From the NCBI RefSeq assembly GCF_017654505.1, contig NC_054543.1, positions 22,456,976 to 22,520,975 of the forward strand: a stretch of DNA of 64,000 nucleotides, in the 5' to 3' direction. The notes under the pieces were generated by a model, which saw only the letters and a list, made by a program, of their open reading frames with translations, did no database searches and was not told where the DNA came from. The translations under genes and the position numbers were made by a program. The stretch is from Polyodon spathula (Eukaryota; Chordata; Actinopteri; Acipenseriformes; Polyodontidae). Of the stretch, positions 1-10,193 are shown piece by piece. Each line of letters begins with the position of its first letter. Positions within the stretch are counted from its first letter, which is position 1.

Positions 1-470
1 ATATTTTATATCTATATATTTATGTAATAAATTGGCACCCTATATGTTAAGTGTGCACAACACAATTTATTTTCTGCTTTCCTAAAGGTAGCATGTATTT
101 TTTAACAGCAGATTATAAATACTGGGAAAGAGTTTTTGTTTATTTGTATTTTTATGAAGTATTTACTCATTTAAAATAAAAAGAGAACACGAACAGTGAT
201 ATATTTATTTGATCTGAATGGAAAGTGTGACTATCCAGTAGGCTAACTACGAACTATATTATATAGTCAGTAATAAAAAAAATATTAAAGTTATCTTCAT
301 ATAGACAGGCATCATTAAATTACAGTTTATGCCAACATGTTATACTATACCTTATACAATGCAACAGGGGGGCAGGATAGGGGTTCTGTTTAACCAAGGA
401 TATATTGTAATTAGTTTACTTAAAATGTTTCAGTACCATGCCATGAACAGAGAGGAGGCATAGAAAGGAG
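1..470. other. AT-rich sequence without a gene
   Basis: AT-rich sequence with short A/T runs. I see no coding region, RNA gene or terminal repeat here. Confidence 0.6.
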
Positions 471-1300
471 GTGAGGGAGCGTCAGGAAGCAGCAAAATTG
501 TGTGCGTCTTTGGATAGTTGGTTCAGGCCCAGTAGCAGCAGCAGGGATGAGCTCAGTGAGACACAGCTCGAGACAGAAACAGAAACCACAGGCAGAGAAA
601 GTAATGAATCCAGGGAGGAGCCACAATCAGCACAGGTTTCTGAGGTAGAAGATGAGGTGAGGCAAGATTGCAATAGTTGGTCCAGGCCCAGTAGCCGCAG
701 CACGGATGAGTTTGAGATGAGTGAGAAACAGCTTGAGACAGAAACCATAGACAGAGAAAATAATGAATCCAGAGAGGAGCCATAATCAGTACAGAGTTTT
801 GAGGTACAAGGTGAGTTGAGTCAAGATTGTGCTGAAAGTGATGTAGATGAAGATTAATTTCCTGATTTGCTACAATTTAAATTTCCAACTGATCCTGCCC
901 ATGTACAGACATTTGACATCCAGTGTAATGAGAGTTTTATTGAGATTGTAATTCAGTTGGACCATGCCAACCAAGCAACATTACTTTTCCTAAAAATTCA
1001 GAGGGACATTCTTTTCAGAAGCAATGGTTTGAAAAAAAAACTGTGGCTGGAATACTCTCCTGAAAAGATGTAATGTTCTGTTTTAGCTGTCTGCTTTTCA
1101 TGAATGAAGAAAAGTACCATCATCAACTGTTATTTTGGAAAAAGGTGGGGGTAAAAAACTGGAAACATGCCATTCAAAAAATAAAAGAACATTCCTCTTC
1201 TGATGCACATCTACTGGGGATGTTACAATGGAATGGCTTTAAAAAAATGTGTTAGTTAAAGCATTTGAAATGGCAAACAGTGAGAGGCAAGCTATGCTAG
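471..1300 (+). pseudogene. hAT transposase N-terminal remnant with TTF-type zinc finger
   Basis: An open stretch at 471-785 encodes an acidic, Ser/Glu-rich segment built from two copies of a unit ending in NESREEP. After a break, 867-1255 encodes residues typical of the TTF-type zinc finger at the N-terminus of many vertebrate hAT transposase-like proteins: WLEYSPEK, then CFSCLLF, then KNWKHAI, KEHSSSDAH and MLQWNGFKK. A stop and frame change fall just after WLEYSPEKM, so the gene is broken. The DUF4371 and dimerisation regions expected downstream are absent, and at about 1300 the sequence changes to an unrelated proline-rich repeat. Family assignment rests on motif recognition; the better preserved hAT copy at 35740-39545 has the same layout (charged repeats, then TTF finger). 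Confidence 0.55.
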
Positions 1301-1317
1301 ATCAAGAAAAGAAGTGA

Positions 1318-1960
1318 TACCAGCAGGCATTCATCCTCGTTGGTGGGGAAGTGATACCAGCAATTATTCATCCTCTGCTGGTGGACGGGGACCCAGCAGG
1401 CATTTACCCTCTGCTGGTGGATAGGGACCCAGCGGGCATTCACCCTCTGCTGGTGGCCAGGGACCCAGCAGGTATTCACCCTCTGCTGGTAGAGGAGGCA
1501 GAGGCAGCTCCTGCTGCTCTGCTCCTGGCGGTGGCGGTGGAGGTGGCGGAGGCGGAGGCGTGTAGTCTCCTGCCGGTGAAGGTGGCGGAGGCAGAGGCAG
1601 CTCCTGCTGCTCTGCTCCTGCTGATGGAGGTGGGAGTGGCATGTAGTGTCCTGGCGATGGAGGTGGGAGCGACGTGTAGTCTACACTTGTTGCAGGGGAC
1701 TGGTTCAGCTCTCCCTCACTTGCAGGGGACTGTTGCGGCTCTCCCTCTTGCTCTGGGGGCGAAACCAGCAGGCATTCATCCTCTGCTGGTGGAGGTGGGG
1801 ACAGCAGGCATTCTCCCTCTGCTGGTGGAGGTGGGAAGGCACCCTTGGACGAGCCATCATTAGTCAATGGGCAGTCTCCCTCAATCGGACTCCAGACCAG
1901 CCCATGACTTCTCTCTGGAAACTCTGCTACCTGAGCTGCAGTTCCCTTTATCACTGCCTC
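1318..1960 (-). pseudogene. Proline-rich gag-like fragment of the gag-only LTR family
   Basis: The minus strand is open for 196 codons (1364-1954) and encodes repeats such as PPAEGECLL, PPAEDECLLVS, EQQELPLPPP and GDYTPPPP. The same phrases occur in the gag-only LTR elements at 45322-45882 (minus) and 47500-48240 (plus), so this is a detached fragment of that family. No zinc knuckle, LTR or primer-binding site accompanies it. The complementary strand is also open, but only because of the GC-rich triplet repeats. It is probably not a functional gene. Confidence 0.55.
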
Positions 1961-2005
1961 CGGTAGCAGAGGACCATCTCCACACTTTCCTCCAGGGTTT
2001 TGGGT

Positions 2006-2203
2006 GTGTACAATGCATTAGTAAGACCTCATCTTGAATATTGTGTTCAGTTCTGGTCACCTCGCTATAAAAAAGATATTGCTGCTTAGAAAGAGTGCAA
2101 AGAAGAGCAACCAAAATTATTCCAGGTTTAAAAGGCATGTCATATGCAGACAGGCTAAAAGAATTGAATCTGTTCAGTCTTGAAAAAGAAGACTACGTGG
2201 CGA
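2006..2203 (+). pseudogene. CR1 ORF2 C-terminal fragment
   Basis: About 200 bp match the region of CR1 ORF2 coding for [13 protein letters not shown] to LNLFSLEQRRLRGD. A TAG replaces a sense codon after ISAA-type sequence (gctgcttagaaag), and there are small indels. It starts abruptly after the proline-rich fragment and has no 3' tail, so it is an isolated internal piece rather than a normal 5'-truncated insertion. Confidence 0.8.
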
Positions 2204-2439
2204 TTAAAAATCATGCTGGATACCCGAAGTGCGACCTGGGAGATTAGAAAACGTCTCGATTATCAGCCACTAGCTGCTCGACTTTGTCTCTTTGTTGACT
2301 ATTTAAGTATGGGCCTATGTTTACAGATTTCACATTCCCAGTGTCTGCCTTCTCTGCCAGCATACAAGAGGGAGCAGTTACTAGTTTCAGGGAAGGATCA
2401 CAATCTACCCAGGGTTTCAGTAAGTTAACATGGTAGAGT

Positions 2440-3712
2440 TAACATTGCATTTCCTTCCGTCGGCCCGGTTGGTGGACCTTATAGTTCACTGTCCCGGCTG
2501 CCGCAATTATCTCATATGGGCCCTGCCAGTGAGTAAATAATTTACTGGTCGGGTTTGGCAAGAACCATAACTCGGTCCCCTGGATTAAACACACACATCT
2601 TTGCTGTCTTATTGTAATGGAAGGCTTGTCTATTTTGTGCTTTCTCTAAATGTTCCCTCACGATGGGAGTAACTCAATTCGGTCCTGCATTTGTATATGA
2701 TTGACCTCATTCCTACCTCGGGAACGCTGGCACTCCCCAGTTTCCTTGGCGATGTCCAGAATTCCTCGGGGCTGGCGTCCATATAGGAGGTCAAGTGGGG
2801 AGAATCCCGAGGAAGCCTGTAGTACCTCGGGCACTGCAACATTAAATAGGGTAACAGAAAATTCCAATCTTTCCCATCCTTTCCCCATTACCTTTCTGAG
2901 TATGGCCTTGTCACAAAGACGACTGGAGTGGGGGACGTCAGACCAGAAACAGGAACCAGGAAATAAACCAAGTGAGGTGGAGTTTGGTGTAGTGAGCGAA
3001 TGGTCTCACTCAGCATTTAATAGTGCACAGACAGACAGAAAATAAAAGGTTGCAAGACAAACAAAACACAGGACACGGCACTGGTAGCCAAAACAAAGAG
3101 ATGAAACAAAATGGATTAACACTAAACAAACATGGTGAGCTTCTATTTGAACTATTATTATTTACAATTATTATTACCTTCCGGCCTTAAGTGTTTTGTT
3201 AAATCGTTCCACAAGACCAGTCTGTGGGTGGTAAACTAATGTTCTAATCGGTTTAATCTGAAGAGTGTGCATAAATCTTGCATCAACCTATTAACAAACA
3301 GAGTTCCTTGGTCGATAAGTATTTCTTTCAGGATCCCTACCGTCGAAAATATTTGGACTAGCTCTTTAGCCACTGTTCTGGAGGCCATGTTCTGCAGTGG
3401 GATTGCCTGGGGATATTGTGTAGCATAATCTAATATCACCAAAACATACTCATGTCCACCGGCTGACCTGGGCAGGGGGCCTACAAAGTCCATGGTAATA
3501 TGTTCAAATGGAATGTCAATAATGGGCATGGGTTTTAGAGGGGCTCGTAAGTGGGGATGGGGCCTAGTCCGCTGATACGTGGGGCTGGACTTACAAAAGT
3601 GCTCGACGGTTTTTCGTATCCCTATCCAGTAAAACCGTTGGACTATGCAGTCTAATGTTTTGTCAGCCGCCAGATGGGCCCCAAACAGATGATTATGTGC
3701 CAATATTAAAAC
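2440..3712 (-). pseudogene. Ty3/Gypsy pol remnant: integrase and C-terminal domain
   Basis: Read on the minus strand, 3712-3236 encodes the end of a Gypsy pol. It has the H..H half of the integrase zinc-binding domain (HNHLFGAH), but the two Cys positions read Ser and Tyr (SSPTYQRT). Next comes the integrase core with ITMDFVGPLP (first Asp), VILDYATQYP and LIDQGTLF (second Asp). The frame is then interrupted by an LTR fragment (2911-3179). It resumes at 2910-2440 with GFSPLDLLYGRQPRGILDIAKE and a C-terminal domain resembling THWQGPYEI..VNYKV. Frameshifts and stops show it is dead. Gag, protease and reverse transcriptase are missing; the fragment abuts a plus-strand LTR at 3733. Confidence 0.8.
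2911..3179 (-). mobile_element. LTR fragment (3' part) inserted in the Gypsy integrase
   Basis: Begins with tgtcacaaagacgactgg, the reverse complement of the LTR end seen at 49545-49565, and runs through sequence matching the downstream half of the LTRs at 3733 and 48986. The short word ggcct occurs on both sides (before 2911 and near 3180), consistent with a 5-bp target duplication. The upstream half of the LTR is missing, so this is a truncated solo LTR or the product of a later deletion. Confidence 0.65.
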
Positions 3713-3732
3713 ATGGTTCCTAAATGGGGGAG

Positions 3733-4200
3733 TGTGGCAAAGTGCCCGTCCCTGTGTATATTTTCTGTTATATATTGTGTGTTAATGTTGGTGTATAGTC
3801 ATTGGTACACAGGATATAAACAGGTCTGTGTGACACGAGTGTTTAAAATGTATATTTGTATTTTGTCACAAGAATTGCACAGTACTTCACGTGCAAGTAA
3901 AACGTAATATGTGAGCACGGAGAATTGCACTTTATTAATTCACATGCAGTTGTACCGCGACTCCAATTGAATGAGTGATTCGCAATCGAGTCTTGGTACA
4001 GCTGCATAAAAGCTGCATGTTTTCACCCACTCAGGGTTGTGTGTTCGGTGAGTGGAGAACGGGATAGGAGACGGAGGTGATAATAATAATAGTAGTGAAA
4101 TATATGCTCACCGTGTTTGTCTGTATAGTCCGTTTTGTTTGTCTTTGCGACGAGTGCCGTGTCCTGTGTTTATGTTTGTTACAAACCTTTTATTTAAACC
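3733..4200 (+). mobile_element. LTR of the Gypsy/gag-only family, 3' end missing
   Basis: Starts tgtggcaaagtgcccgtccctgtg and aligns by eye along most of its length with the LTR at 48986-49565. Shared blocks include a TATA-like ggatataaacagg near 3818, ttcacgtgcaagtaaaa, the paired tacagctgca words, ttttcacccactc and gtgccgtgtcctgt. It lacks the ttgtgaca end and diverges near 4190. Its orientation is opposite to the pol fragment it touches, so the two are not in the arrangement of one intact element. Confidence 0.7.
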
Positions 4201-4229
4201 ATTCGCTCAGCTCCACTGAAGTAACTTAA

Positions 4230-4958
4230 AAAAATGGATGGTGAGTAAGTAGAGTCAAGAAAATGCAGAGAGTCCTTTTCTTCAATCAGTTGCCAGGTTT
4301 ATTGAAATATGCAGGGAGTCTGGTCCCAGGTACAGGACAAACAGAATACTCATCCTTACAATTTTTGCATGACATTAAATACCCTTCTGTATAGATGGTC
4401 CACCTCCTCTTTCTCTGACATTTAACCAATAGCAAAGGTACAACACATTATTCTGTTACCATATATTTAATTTAGTGTGTGTGTGTGTGTGTGTGGTCTT
4501 GTGTGACGACCTCTGAACTCAGCGCATTCTTCAGACGCCTGGCCCCCCAAAAGGTCCATACATCTAGTTTTTGTCATCTTCCTTGTTCATATCTCTCCGT
4601 TTTACTTGAGACCCTTTGAGTCCAGTGGTGTTATCTCTTATTCTCCTTGAGAACATTTGGGTCCAACGCCAGTCCCTGGGAGCCTTTTAGCTCCTTTATG
4701 CTTTGCATTCCAAAAGTCTTAGAGCCTGGCCCCTTCTGGTCCATAGCATTGTTATCGTATTAGCTTGCAGTCAATGCTGGGCAAGAAGGTTGTAGACGCA
4801 AGGGCTATATCAATTGTTAGCAGTACATGCAACTTGAACCAAACAGTCTGCTATCTGCAATATTAGTCTCTTTTCAGAAAAAAACACCAGTATAGCTCTG
4901 CCAGTCCACATGCGTGGCAAACTGCTAATCAATTCCTGATCCATGTTTTCCAACATAC
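4230..4958 (-). other. Possible retrovirus-like LTR, minus strand
   Basis: On the minus strand a segment that could begin TGTTGG near 4958, after a purine-rich run, contains an AATAAA signal (4308-4313 on plus) and then a U5-like stretch ending near 4230. This is the order of signals in a retroviral LTR. No second copy of the LTR is present in the window, so the ends cannot be confirmed. It contains a GT microsatellite. Description only; low confidence. Confidence 0.3.
4475..4495. repeat. (GT)n microsatellite
   Basis: About ten GT dinucleotides in a row. Confidence 0.9.
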
Positions 4959-5292
4959 CCTACTTTTAGAATATAAGATGGAGGGGGGTGACCCGCTACA
5001 ACCAAGTTGCTCACTTGATCCCGAGCCCTCAGATGTCCTCTTCGCTGGTTCTGAGTAGTCACATCAAGTAGCGTGTTTGTATAATATATTATAGTGAAGC
5101 ATGTTCCTCTCATTCTGTTTCTCCATTATGTGAAGGTGTCTACCTTGCCTTTGCTGTTTCTATATGTAAATGTGCTATAAGCAAAAACAAAACAAAACAA
5201 AGATATGTAAAAATAATACAAAAAAAGAAAAATAAACATAGAAAAATACAGTAAATACAATTAATATCACTGTACACAGGTGTTATTTCTTA

Positions 5293-5664
5293 TCATGGTG
5301 ACAGTTTCCCATCTGTCAAACGTTCTTTATAACTACGTGGGTTCTTTTCCCACCAAAAACACTGCTTGCTATTCCACATATAATCCCAAAAAGTATTCCC
5401 TAATGCCTGCCCTGACCATCCATATTGTTTCAATACGGTGGCTTTTAATTGTGCCAAATCAACTTCGACCTTCGCTTTGAGCAGCTTCTCTTTCGCTTTT
5501 TGTAGAGCTATTTTAACCAATTTGTGCACTTGGGAAGTACAAGGTTGTCCTGGAAGAAAAATTGCTTCCTTCTGCTCTAACAATGTTCCCCAACTCTGAG
5601 GATTGGTTTTTCCAGCAGGACATGCCACACAGCCAGGTAAATCAAAGTGTGGATAGAGGACCAC
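5293..5664 (-). CDS. Unidentified 123-codon ORF, possibly a retroelement remnant
   Basis: I do not recognise this protein. The minus strand is open for 123 codons. Visible features are a CVACPAGK segment, a Lys/Ala/Leu-rich helical stretch ([20 protein letters not shown]) and a Trp-rich end with [15 protein letters not shown]. It lies upstream, on the same strand, of the possible retrovirus-like LTR at 4230-4958, so it could be the C-terminal part of a retroelement structural protein. Equally, it could be a chance ORF. It is cut off on the right by the Tc1 fragment beginning near 5650. Confidence 0.25.
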   Translation of the reverse strand: MVLYPHFDLPGCVACPAGKTNPQSWGTLLEQKEAIFLPGQPCTSQVHKLVKIALQKAKEKLLKAKVEVDLAQLKATVLKQYGWSGQALGNTFWDYMWNSKQCFWWEKNPRSYKERLTDGKLSP

Positions 5665-6193
5665 CAGATCAAGACACTGTCATGTCCAGCCCAATCTCCA
5701 GACTTGAACCCCATTGAACACCTTTGGAATGTGATCAAGAGGAAGATGGATGGTCACAAGCCATAAAACAAAGTCGAGCTGCTTGAATTTTTGCGCCTGG
5801 AGTGACATAAAGTCACCCAACATCAATGTGAAAGACTGGTTGAGAGCATGCCAAGATGCATGAAAGCTGTACTTGAAAATCAGGGTTATTCCACCAATAT
5901 TGATTTCTGAACTCTTTCTAAGTTAAAACATTAGTATTGTATGAATATGAACTTATTTTCTTTGCATTATTCGAAGTCTGACAACACTGCATCTTTTTTG
6001 TTATTTTGACCAGTTGTCATTTTCTGCAAATAAATGCTCTAAATGACAATATTTTTATTTGGAATTTGGGAGAAATGTTGTCAGTAGTTTATAGAATAAA
6101 ACAAAAATGTTCATTTTACCTAAACACATACCTATAAATAGTAAAACCAGAGAAACTGATAATTTTGCAGTGGTCTCTTAATTTTTTCCAGAG

Positions 6194-6196
<3 letters not shown>
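5650..6196 (+). mobile_element. Tc1/mariner 3' end with transposase C-terminal pseudogene
   Basis: The plus strand encodes the last part of a Tc1-type transposase: [18 protein letters not shown], which contains the final catalytic Glu of the DDE triad, then KRKMDGHK, and after two stops the C-terminal block HQCERLVESMPRCMKAVLENQGYST. The 3' UTR ends in ...ccagagctg at 6196, matching a TIR type (reverse complement begins CAGCTCTGGAAAAAATT) common in fish Tc1 elements, followed by target TA. The 5' end, the DNA-binding domain and the first two catalytic Asp residues are missing. Confidence 0.85.

Positions 6197-6252
<56 letters not shown>
6197..6252. repeat. (TA)n microsatellite
   Basis: About 28 TA units directly abutting the Tc1 TIR end. 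Either the element inserted into TA-rich DNA or the target TA expanded. Confidence 0.95.
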
Positions 6253-6253
<1 letters not shown>

Positions 6254-6358
6254 TATTTTACAGTTTATTATGTTATTATTTTTTCATTTTGGTGTATATA
6301 TATATAGCAGAATATTTACTTACTCAGACGTCGATGACATTCTATCCTCCGTGAAACT

Positions 6359-6748
6359 TTATCTTGTTTTTTGACTGCTTACATCCAGTCCCCCTTGAAC
6401 TCCTTCAACTGCCACTTCGCTGATAACTTCCAAAACCATCTTTTCTTCTTCTGTCAGATCTTTTGGCGGCCCTCCTTCTTTCTTTCTCGATTCCCTTCTT
6501 CTTTTAACCTCCTTCATCTTTGTCCAGCTAGTGAGTCTGTCCATTTTCTCCTCACATACTAAAGCTTCTCTATTGTTCTCCAACAGCATTAACTTTGTCA
6601 GTGATCATTTGCCACAATATTTTCTTGTCTTCATTGATAAATTGGTAGTAAGTTTACCAAATAAGGTTTGTTTGCTTTGTCTCACCATTTCAATTAAAAC
6701 TTCAATCTCGTCCTTCGAAAAGTTGCTCTTCCTTGTTACGCCAGCCAT
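6359..6748 (-). pseudogene. PIF/Harbinger-type Myb/SANT-like DNA-binding protein, broken
   Basis: From an ATG at 6748 the minus strand encodes MAGVTRKSNFSKDEIEVL, then IEMVRQSKQTLFGKL, the start of a Myb/SANT-like domain like those in the second ORF of PIF/Harbinger transposons and in NAIF1-like proteins. A stop appears near 6610. A second frame then continues with LTSWTKMKEVKRRRE, followed by an acidic tail (LTEEEKMVLEVISEV), as expected for the same protein. No Harbinger DDE transposase is found next to it, so this is a fragment or a non-autonomous derivative. Host NAIF1-like origin is the alternative. Confidence 0.5.
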
Positions 6749-7273
6749 GTTTGCTAGCATTAACACTTACTTTTTAGCCAATCTCACGTCTTTAGAACTG
6801 CTTTAAACTGCTCTAAACAGTTTGCAGATCGCAGGGAAAGCAATCGCTTGCGACCTGCTTCCTGGAACACTCGTATCGAAGTTCTGTGCGCTCTAACAAG
6901 CTGGTCGCAGGCACTTAGCAGTCACACAGCGTTGATGAAACGAGGCCCAGGGACCTCTCACACTAAAGCATGGCGCCGATACCGCTGTACAAAAAGCTGT
7001 CTTTTTTGTAAGGAGCGCCCTGTTGCTGCCTACTCCGTGCACGCTACAATATAATTGGACTTAAAAGGATGTCCTATAATTATCAAGAGGATGTATGCAG
7101 TCTCGCAGGATTTACTGATGACAAAAACTATGAACAAAATCATCTTCAAAGAAAAACACACGCAGCAAAAGTTATCATGTCATGTTGTACTTTTATTCTA
7201 TGATCATCTTATACCTCCCTAAAGGTATGCACAGATTGTAAGCAACTAGTCTTACTTTATAACTATCATCATA
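6749..7273. other. Spacer, possibly the Harbinger 5' flank
   Basis: No gene recognised. It contains a GC-rich stretch (cgaggcccagggacctctcac, about 6940-6960) that could belong to the upstream end of the Harbinger-derived element. No matching inverted repeat was found. Confidence 0.35.
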
Positions 7274-7346
7274 CATAAGAACATAAGAACATAAGAAAGT
7301 TTACAAACGAGAGGAGGCCATTCGGCCCATCTTGCTCGTTTGGTTG

Positions 7347-10193
7347 TTAGTAGCTTATTGATCCCAAAATCTCATCAAGCAGCTTCTTGAAGGATCCCAG
7401 GGTGTCAGCTTCAACAACATTACTGGGGAGTTGATTCCAGACCCTCACAATTCTCTGTGTAAAAAAGTGTCTCCTATTTTCTGTTCTGAATGCCCCTTTT
7501 TCTAAACTCCATTTGTGACCCCTGGTCCTTGTTTCTTTTTTCAGGCTGAAAAAGTCCCTTGGGTCGACACTGTCAATACCTTTTAGAATTTTGAATGCTT
7601 GAATTAGGTCGCCACGTAGTCTTCTTTGTTCAAGACTGAACAGATTCAATTCTTTTAGCCTGTCTGCATATGACATGCCTTTTAAGCCCGGAATAATTCT
7701 GGTCGCTCTTCTTTGCACTCTTTCTAGAGCAGCAATATCTTTTTTATAGCGAGGTGACCAGAACTGCACACAATATTCAAGATGAGGTCTTACAAGTGCA
7801 TTGTACAGTTTTAACATTACTTCCCTTGATTTAAATTCAACACTTTTCACAATGTATCCGAGCATCTTGTTAGCCTTTTTTATAGCTTCCCCACATTGCC
7901 TAGATGAAGACATTTCTGAGTCAACAAAAACTCCTAGGTCTTTTTCATAGATTCCTTCTCCAATTTCAATATCTCCCATATGATATTTATAATGTACATT
8001 TTTATTTCCTGCGTGCAGTACCTTACACTTTTCTCTATTAAATGTCATTTGCCATGTGTCTGCCCAGTTCTGAATCTTGTCTAGATCATTTTGAATGACC
8101 TTTGCTGCTGCAACAGTGTTTGCCACTCCTCCTACTTTTGTGTCGTCTGCAAATTTAACAAGTTTGCTTACTATACCAGAATCTAAATCATTAATGTAGA
8201 TTAGGAATAGCAGAGGACCTAATACTGATCCCTGTGGTACACCGCTGGTTACCACACTCCATTCTGAGGTTTTTCCTCTAATCAGTACTTTCTGTTTTCT
8301 ACATGTTAACCACTCCCTAATCCATGTACATGTGTTTCCTTGAATCCCAACTGCGTTCAGTTTGAGAATTAATCTTTTGTGCGGGACTTTGTCAAAAGCT
8401 TTCTGGAAATCTAAATAAACCATGTCATATGCTTTGCAATTATCCATTATCGATGTTGCATCCTCAAAAAAATCAAGCAAGTTAGTTAGACACGATCTCC
8501 CTTTCCTAAAACCATGTTGACTGTCTCCCAGTACCCTGTTACCATATAGGTAATTTTCCATTTTGGATCTTATTATAGTTTCCATAAGTTTGCATATAAT
8601 AGAAGTCAGGCTTACTGGTCTGTAGTTACCTGGTTCAGTTTTGTTTCCCTTTTTGTGGATCGGTATTACGTTTGCAATTTTCCAGTCTGTCGGTACCACC
8701 CCTGTGTCAAGAGACTGCTGCATGATCTTGGTTAGCGGTTTGTAAATTACTTCTTTCATTTCTTTGAGTACTACTGGGAGGATCTCATCCGGCCCAGGGG
8801 ATTTGTTTATTTTAAGAGCTCCTAGTCCCTTTAACACTTCTGCCTCAGTTATGCTAAAGTTATTTAAAACTGGATAGGAACTGGATGACATGTGGGGCAT
8901 GTTGTCAGTATCTTCCTTTGTAAAAACTTGTGAAAAGTAATCATTTAACATATTTGCTATTTTTTTTTCTTCCTCTACGATTTTGCCATTTGTATCTCTT
9001 AAACATTTAATCTCCTCTTTGAATGTTCTCTTGCTGTTGTAATATTGGAAAAACATTTTGGAATTGGTTTTAGCTCCCTTAGCAATGTTCATTTCTATTT
9101 CTCTCTTGGCCTTTCTAACTTCCTTTTTGACTTGCGTTTGCAGTTCCGTGTACTCTTTCTGCGTACTTTCTTTTTGGTCCTTTTTTAATGCTCTGTAAAG
9201 TGCCTTTTTTCGCTGAATATTTTTTTTAATTGATCTATTAAACCATTTTGGCAATTTAGTTTTACATTTAGATTTGTCTACTTTAGGGATGTAATTGTTT
9301 TGCGCCTCTAGTACTACATTTTTGAAGAACAACCATCCTTCTTCTGTGGGTGTTTTCTCTATTTTACTCCAATCTACTTCTGTTAGTCTCTGTTTCATAC
9401 CTTCATAGTTTGCTTTTCTAAAATTGTAAACCTTAACTTTAGTCTTTACTTTTGGGGATTTAAAAAACACTTCAAATGAGACCATGTTGTGGTCTGAGTT
9501 TGCCAGTGGTTCTCTGACCTCTGTTTTAGTTATTCTATCTTCGTTATTTGAAAAGACTAAATCAAGGCATGCCTCCCCTCTAGTGGGTGCCTTCACAAAT
9601 TGTGTTAGGAAGCAGTCATTTGTCATTTCCACCATTTCTATTTCATCCTTCGCGATACCCACCGGGTTTTCCCATTTTATCTGGGGGAAGTTGAAATCCC
9701 CCATTAGTATGGCTTCTCCTTTGCTACACACATTTCTAATGTCATTGTATAACAGATTATTGTGCTCACCGTCTGAATCTGGCGGTCTATAGCATGCTCC
9801 TATTATTATGCCTTTTGAATTTTTGTCTGTTATTCTGACCCATATTGATTCGGTTTTATTTTCTTTGTCCAGGTTTAACACCTGGGCTTCAAGACTGTTT
9901 CTTATGTATAGCGCTACCCCTCCTCCTCTTCTGTCCTGTCTGTCTTTCCTATACAGTGTATACCCACAAATATTATATTCGTCCCCATCACTCTCAGATA
10001 ACCACGTTTCTGTAACACCTATCACATCATAGTTACCTGTTAGTGCAGTAGCTTCAAGTTCTAGAATTTTGTTTCTGATACTTCTAGCATTTAGATAAAT
10101 ACATTTAATGGTTGTCTTACCTGAGTTGTTGTTCTTGTTTTGATGCGGTCTCCCTTCTGTTTTTTTGTTGATTTCTCCCCCCTTCCTTTCTAG
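7347..10193 (-). CDS. CR1 ORF2: APE endonuclease and reverse transcriptase (copy B)
   Basis: Nicks the target DNA and copies element RNA by target-primed reverse transcription. Numbering residues from the GTG codon at 10025, TETW (5-8), GDFN (109-112) and SDHN (177-180) mark the APE domain. RT motifs include YLDFQKAFD (motif A, Asp 539), SGVPQGSVLGPLLF (motif B) and FADD (625-628). The C-terminal region contains [13 protein letters not shown]. The frame is open from the ORF1 stop region without any AUG before codon 108, so I give the start as the first -1-frame codon after the TTTAAAC heptamer. There is no internal stop, and the catalytic residues are all present. The copy is potentially competent, though its ORF1 is frameshifted. 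Confidence 0.92.
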   Translation of the reverse strand, partial: LERKGGEINKKTEGRPHQNKNNNSGKTTIKCIYLNARSIRNKILELEATALTGNYDVIGVTETWLSESDGDEYNICGYTLYRKDRQDRRGGGVALYIRNSLEAQVLNLDKENKTESIWVRITDKNSKGIIIGACYRPPDSDGEHNNLLYNDIRNVCSKGEAILMGDFNFPQIKWENPVGIAKDEIEMVEMTNDCFLTQFVKAPTRGEACLDLVFSNNEDRITKTEVREPLANSDHNMVSFEVFFKSPKVKTKVKVYNFRKANYEGMKQRLTEVDWSKIEKTPTEEGWLFFKNVVLEAQNNYIPKVDKSKCKTKLPKWFNRSIKKNIQRKKALYRALKKDQKESTQKEYTELQTQVKKEVRKAKREIEMNIAKGAKTNSKMFFQYYNSKRTFKEEIKCLRDTNGKIVEEEKKIANMLNDYFSQVFTKEDTDNMPHMSSSSYPVLNNFSITEAEVLKGLGALKINKSPGPDEILPVVLKEMKEVIYKPLTKIMQQSLDTGVVPTDWKIANVIPIHKKGNKTEPGNYRPVSLTSIICKLMETIIRSKMENYLYGNRVLGDSQHGFRKGRSCLTNLLDFFEDATSIMDNCKAYDMVYLDFQKAFDKVPHKRLILKLNAVGIQGNTCTWIREWLTCRKQKVLIRGKTSEWSVVTSGVPQGSVLGPLLFLIYINDLDSGIVSKLVKFADDTKVGGVANTVAAAKVIQNDLDKIQNWADTWQMTFNREKCKVLHAGNKNVHYKYHMGDIEIGEGIYEKDLGVFVDSEMSSSRQCGEAIKKANKMLGYIVKSVEFKSREVMLKLYNALVRPHLEYCVQFWSPRYKKDIAALERVQRRATRIIPGLKGMSYADRLKELNLFSLEQRRLRGDLIQAFKILKGIDSVDPRDFFSLKKETRTRGHKWSLEKGAFRTENRRHFFTQRIVRVWNQLPSNVVEADTLGSFKKLLDEILGSISY

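Noticed and set aside
471..785. The 104-codon acidic ORF as an independent host gene
   Set aside because: It precedes a TTF-type hAT finger in the same layout as the hAT at 35740, so it is better explained as transposase N-terminus.
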